From the NCBI GenBank assembly GCA_016713425.1, contig JADJPE010000005.1, positions 6,484,501-6,548,500 on the forward strand: 64,000 nt of DNA, written 5' to 3'. The notes beneath the pieces were generated by a model that was given only the letters and a program-made list of their open reading frames with translations, was not told the DNA's origin and ran no database searches. The stretch is from Deltaproteobacteria bacterium (GTDB lineage Bacteria > Myxococcota > Kuafuiibacteriia > Kuafuiibacteriales > Kuafuiibacteriaceae). The stretch's first letter is position 1. The number at the start of each line of letters is the position of its first letter. Of this stretch, positions 63,301-64,000 are shown one piece after another. A program made the translations under genes and the position numbers.

Positions 63301-63632
63301 CGGCCGGTAAGCCGATTACGCCACACGATGTCCGCGCGGCCGTCGCCATTGAGGTCACCCACCCCCGCCAACTGCCAGTCAAATTCCGGTTCTCGGTACA
63401 GCTCTTGGCGTGAAGTGATCTTGCGCTCGATCGCACGCTGGAGCACCAGCGCACCGGTCGATGCCCGCCTCCACAACAGATCCGCGTGGCCATCCCCATC
63501 GAAATCCGCCACTGCCGCTAAGGTTTTAGGACCAGTCCATACCCGACGTCCCCGCCACGCGCGCGTGATCCTCATCCGCTGACCGATCGTCGCTTGACCG
63601 ACATCCAAGCCCAACACCAACCGTCGCCCCAC
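60354..63632 (-). CDS. VCBS - neutral ceramidase-like - LamG protein
   Basis: 1092 aa from GTG 63632. Residues 38-270 are five VCBS/FG-GAP-type repeats (VADFDGDGHADLLWR, GVGDLNGDGRADIVWR), forming a calcium-binding propeller. Residues 345-820 resemble neutral/alkaline non-lysosomal ceramidases (RVGVASVDITPV, ILISATHTHSAPAAM, NYSMHYHSEATRL). A LamG-like concanavalin domain follows (HWPLAEATGTSALDVSGRHM, YHLVFVRQGSEVRLFLNG). Such enzymes cleave the N-acyl bond of ceramide or related lipids; the substrate here is unproven. No signal peptide is present in this frame, although a lipoprotein-like leader occurs in a neighbouring frame just upstream (63670-63672 start), suggesting a frameshift. Confidence 0.85.
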   Translation of the reverse strand: MGRRLVLGLDVGQATIGQRMRITRAWRGRRVWTGPKTLAAVADFDGDGHADLLWRRASTGALVLQRAIERKITSRQELYREPEFDWQLAGVGDLNGDGRADIVWRNRLTGRVWLQLLADRGRGFSYEGVIYQEPDLAWNIAGLGDFDGDSFCDLLWWNASNGKTWIQRMNGPTILEQGPILREDGSSFDEPNTHWRIVATADLNGDARADVLWRNDETGQVWLQHLEGRSILAAGLVYEEPDTNWTIVGAGDLTNEGRHQIAWENVRRSPPHRWVQDIEDFTVVNGRSLALGAGERVLAMRDRTTVLGSASDVVLERWVSGAPIGLSVPSLDRTVRVGVASVDITPVRWPVIVSGGIDPQIHGGLFSASHPLTARALVMEEAGPGVSEGQAIAMVAVDSLILPATLLDDVKGTVSSMTGLSVDRILISATHTHSAPAAMPALGTPADATYSDALRGWLVDVLVAAANDLRTGEIGWSIEEDFEHTHNRRWIQYPNLLTPDPFSAMTVKANMHPAIFEAQVGPSGPVNPDLSVLAVREASTQRALGLFANYSMHYHSEATRLEGAAPDQDLYGVGPDYFGRFSAFVSAALSDEQAPGFVASMSQGTSGDLHLYDYAKPEPRGTPGLDQYAAEMTARAVDGYRNLAWRSWVSLDAAFATLPLARRVPDAARVMWAKSCDQSGAGCAPSLSGNYCESLNPDWCLYPSTRYRPGPGSASTYAKLQLELVADPAANVRLQAMRVGELGVAAIGAEVFALSGLRIKGESPLPDTFTIEHANGADGYIPPPEQHALGGYTTFAAPTAGLEVGAEPAIVTRVGALLAEVAGAPGHAMPTPENGYAAVVAAHAPLAHWPLAEATGTSALDVSGRHMDGTFEDPGADFRHSGYALYLPGPMGRVPGVDGSMVDSRGESRAVHFAGGRMSAIVEELPADGYSVAFWFWSGLLANDRRPVTGYLFSRGDGGAPGVPGDHVGIAGSYGGGADAGRLFVYNGDAAGQTFVASSAVIQPWRWYHLVFVRQGSEVRLFLNGAAIGAGSLPLSDGSSHSVFFGARSDRFSGFSGRMSEAAVFGALLAEGEACALYRAAFRSPDGVACGG

Positions 63633-63668
63633 TCGAGCCCAAGCTGAACACTGCGAGTGACAGATAGG

Positions 63669-63950
63669 TCATTCGAAAGGAACGCGCCACCACGAAGGCG
63701 ATTGGGATTCTTGGTGCAGACCCACATGTTCTCGCCGACCAAGCAATAACTGCACCACCGCGAGGGGCGGCCGATCAAGGCCGAGGCGTCCTTGGCGAAG
63801 CGTCGAGCCCGACGCCTTCGTGGTGACGCGACGGTAGAGTTCGTATCGAATGGCACCCTCGACACAAGAGCGCTCTGATGATTCGGACCGGCTGACAGGG
63901 GCTTTATGCGGCAGCGAGGAGACGCATCCGATCGGTGCCGGATCGAAAAC
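63669..63950 (-). pseudogene. Fragment of a fibronectin III lipoprotein paralogue
   Basis: The frame contains CVEGAIRYELYRRVTTK, matching SPVEGAVRYDLYSRVTTK of the 48.3 kb lipoprotein; at DNA level about 46 bp (63820-63865) match 48496-48541 closely. Upstream and downstream the similarity is lost without a clean signal peptide, so it looks broken. The upstream gene context is outside the window. Confidence 0.5.
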
Positions 63951-64000
63951 CTCGTGCCGACGAGGCAAGCTTCGGATCGTGTCATACGCCAAGCTCCGGT

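Overview
The window is a GC-rich chromosomal segment that most resembles a Myxococcota (former Deltaproteobacteria) genome. The grounds are many secreted Cys-rich and repeat-rich lipoproteins (kelch, tectonin/B-lectin, thrombospondin-like, eight-cysteine-cluster, fibronectin III, VCBS types), dense two-component signalling, a CxEQ-type alpha-2-macroglobulin, a bacterial serpin, and an SspB of the alpha/delta type. The assignment is inference from gene content; no rRNA is present. The only RNA gene seen is tmRNA (ssrA, 3293-3670).

Layout. 0-3.7 kb: tail of a kelch/Cys-rich surface protein, then sspB directly followed by ssrA, i.e. adaptor and tag source of the ssrA-ClpXP pathway side by side. 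3.9-7 kb (minus): serpin lipoprotein, a DUF2809-like membrane protein and an unknown Tat-type protein. 7.1-11.1 kb (plus): an apparent operon of a glycan-binding-domain protein, a pentaheme cytochrome c and a YkuD-like L,D-transpeptidase. 11.1-18.6 kb: a large mosaic lectin/tectonin lipoprotein, a metallophosphoesterase and a large unknown lipoprotein. 19-24.7 kb (minus): lipoprotein with an internal duplication, vWA protein, OmpR-type regulator and sensor kinase. 24.9-28.5 kb: gene-poor and repeat-rich (88-bp hairpin array, 24-bp, 9-bp and 19-bp repeats, a 37-bp inverted repeat) with two unknown proteins. 28.5-31 kb: POT peptide transporter, small membrane protein, eight-cysteine lipoprotein.

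Two nearly identical IS66-family elements (31142-34224 and 56532-59615) lie in inverted orientation, each with intact termini and its own perfect 8-bp target duplication. Between them are a decayed DsbA-like gene, a 1529-residue alpha-2-macroglobulin lipoprotein, the complete kdp potassium-transport locus (26-aa microprotein, kdpF, A, B, C, D, E), a fibronectin III lipoprotein, an IS3 remnant, and a six-gene signalling operon read right to left: FIST sensor, histidine kinase, REC-HDOD, PAS histidine kinase, REC, REC plus degenerate HD-GYP. The right IS66 copy sits inside the FIST gene and cuts it in two; precise excision would restore a 377-codon frame.

59.6-64 kb: the FIST 5' fragment, then a large VCBS-ceramidase-LamG protein whose lipoprotein signal peptide appears to lie in another frame, and a broken fibronectin III paralogue at the window edge. 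No CRISPR array, tRNA or prophage was seen.
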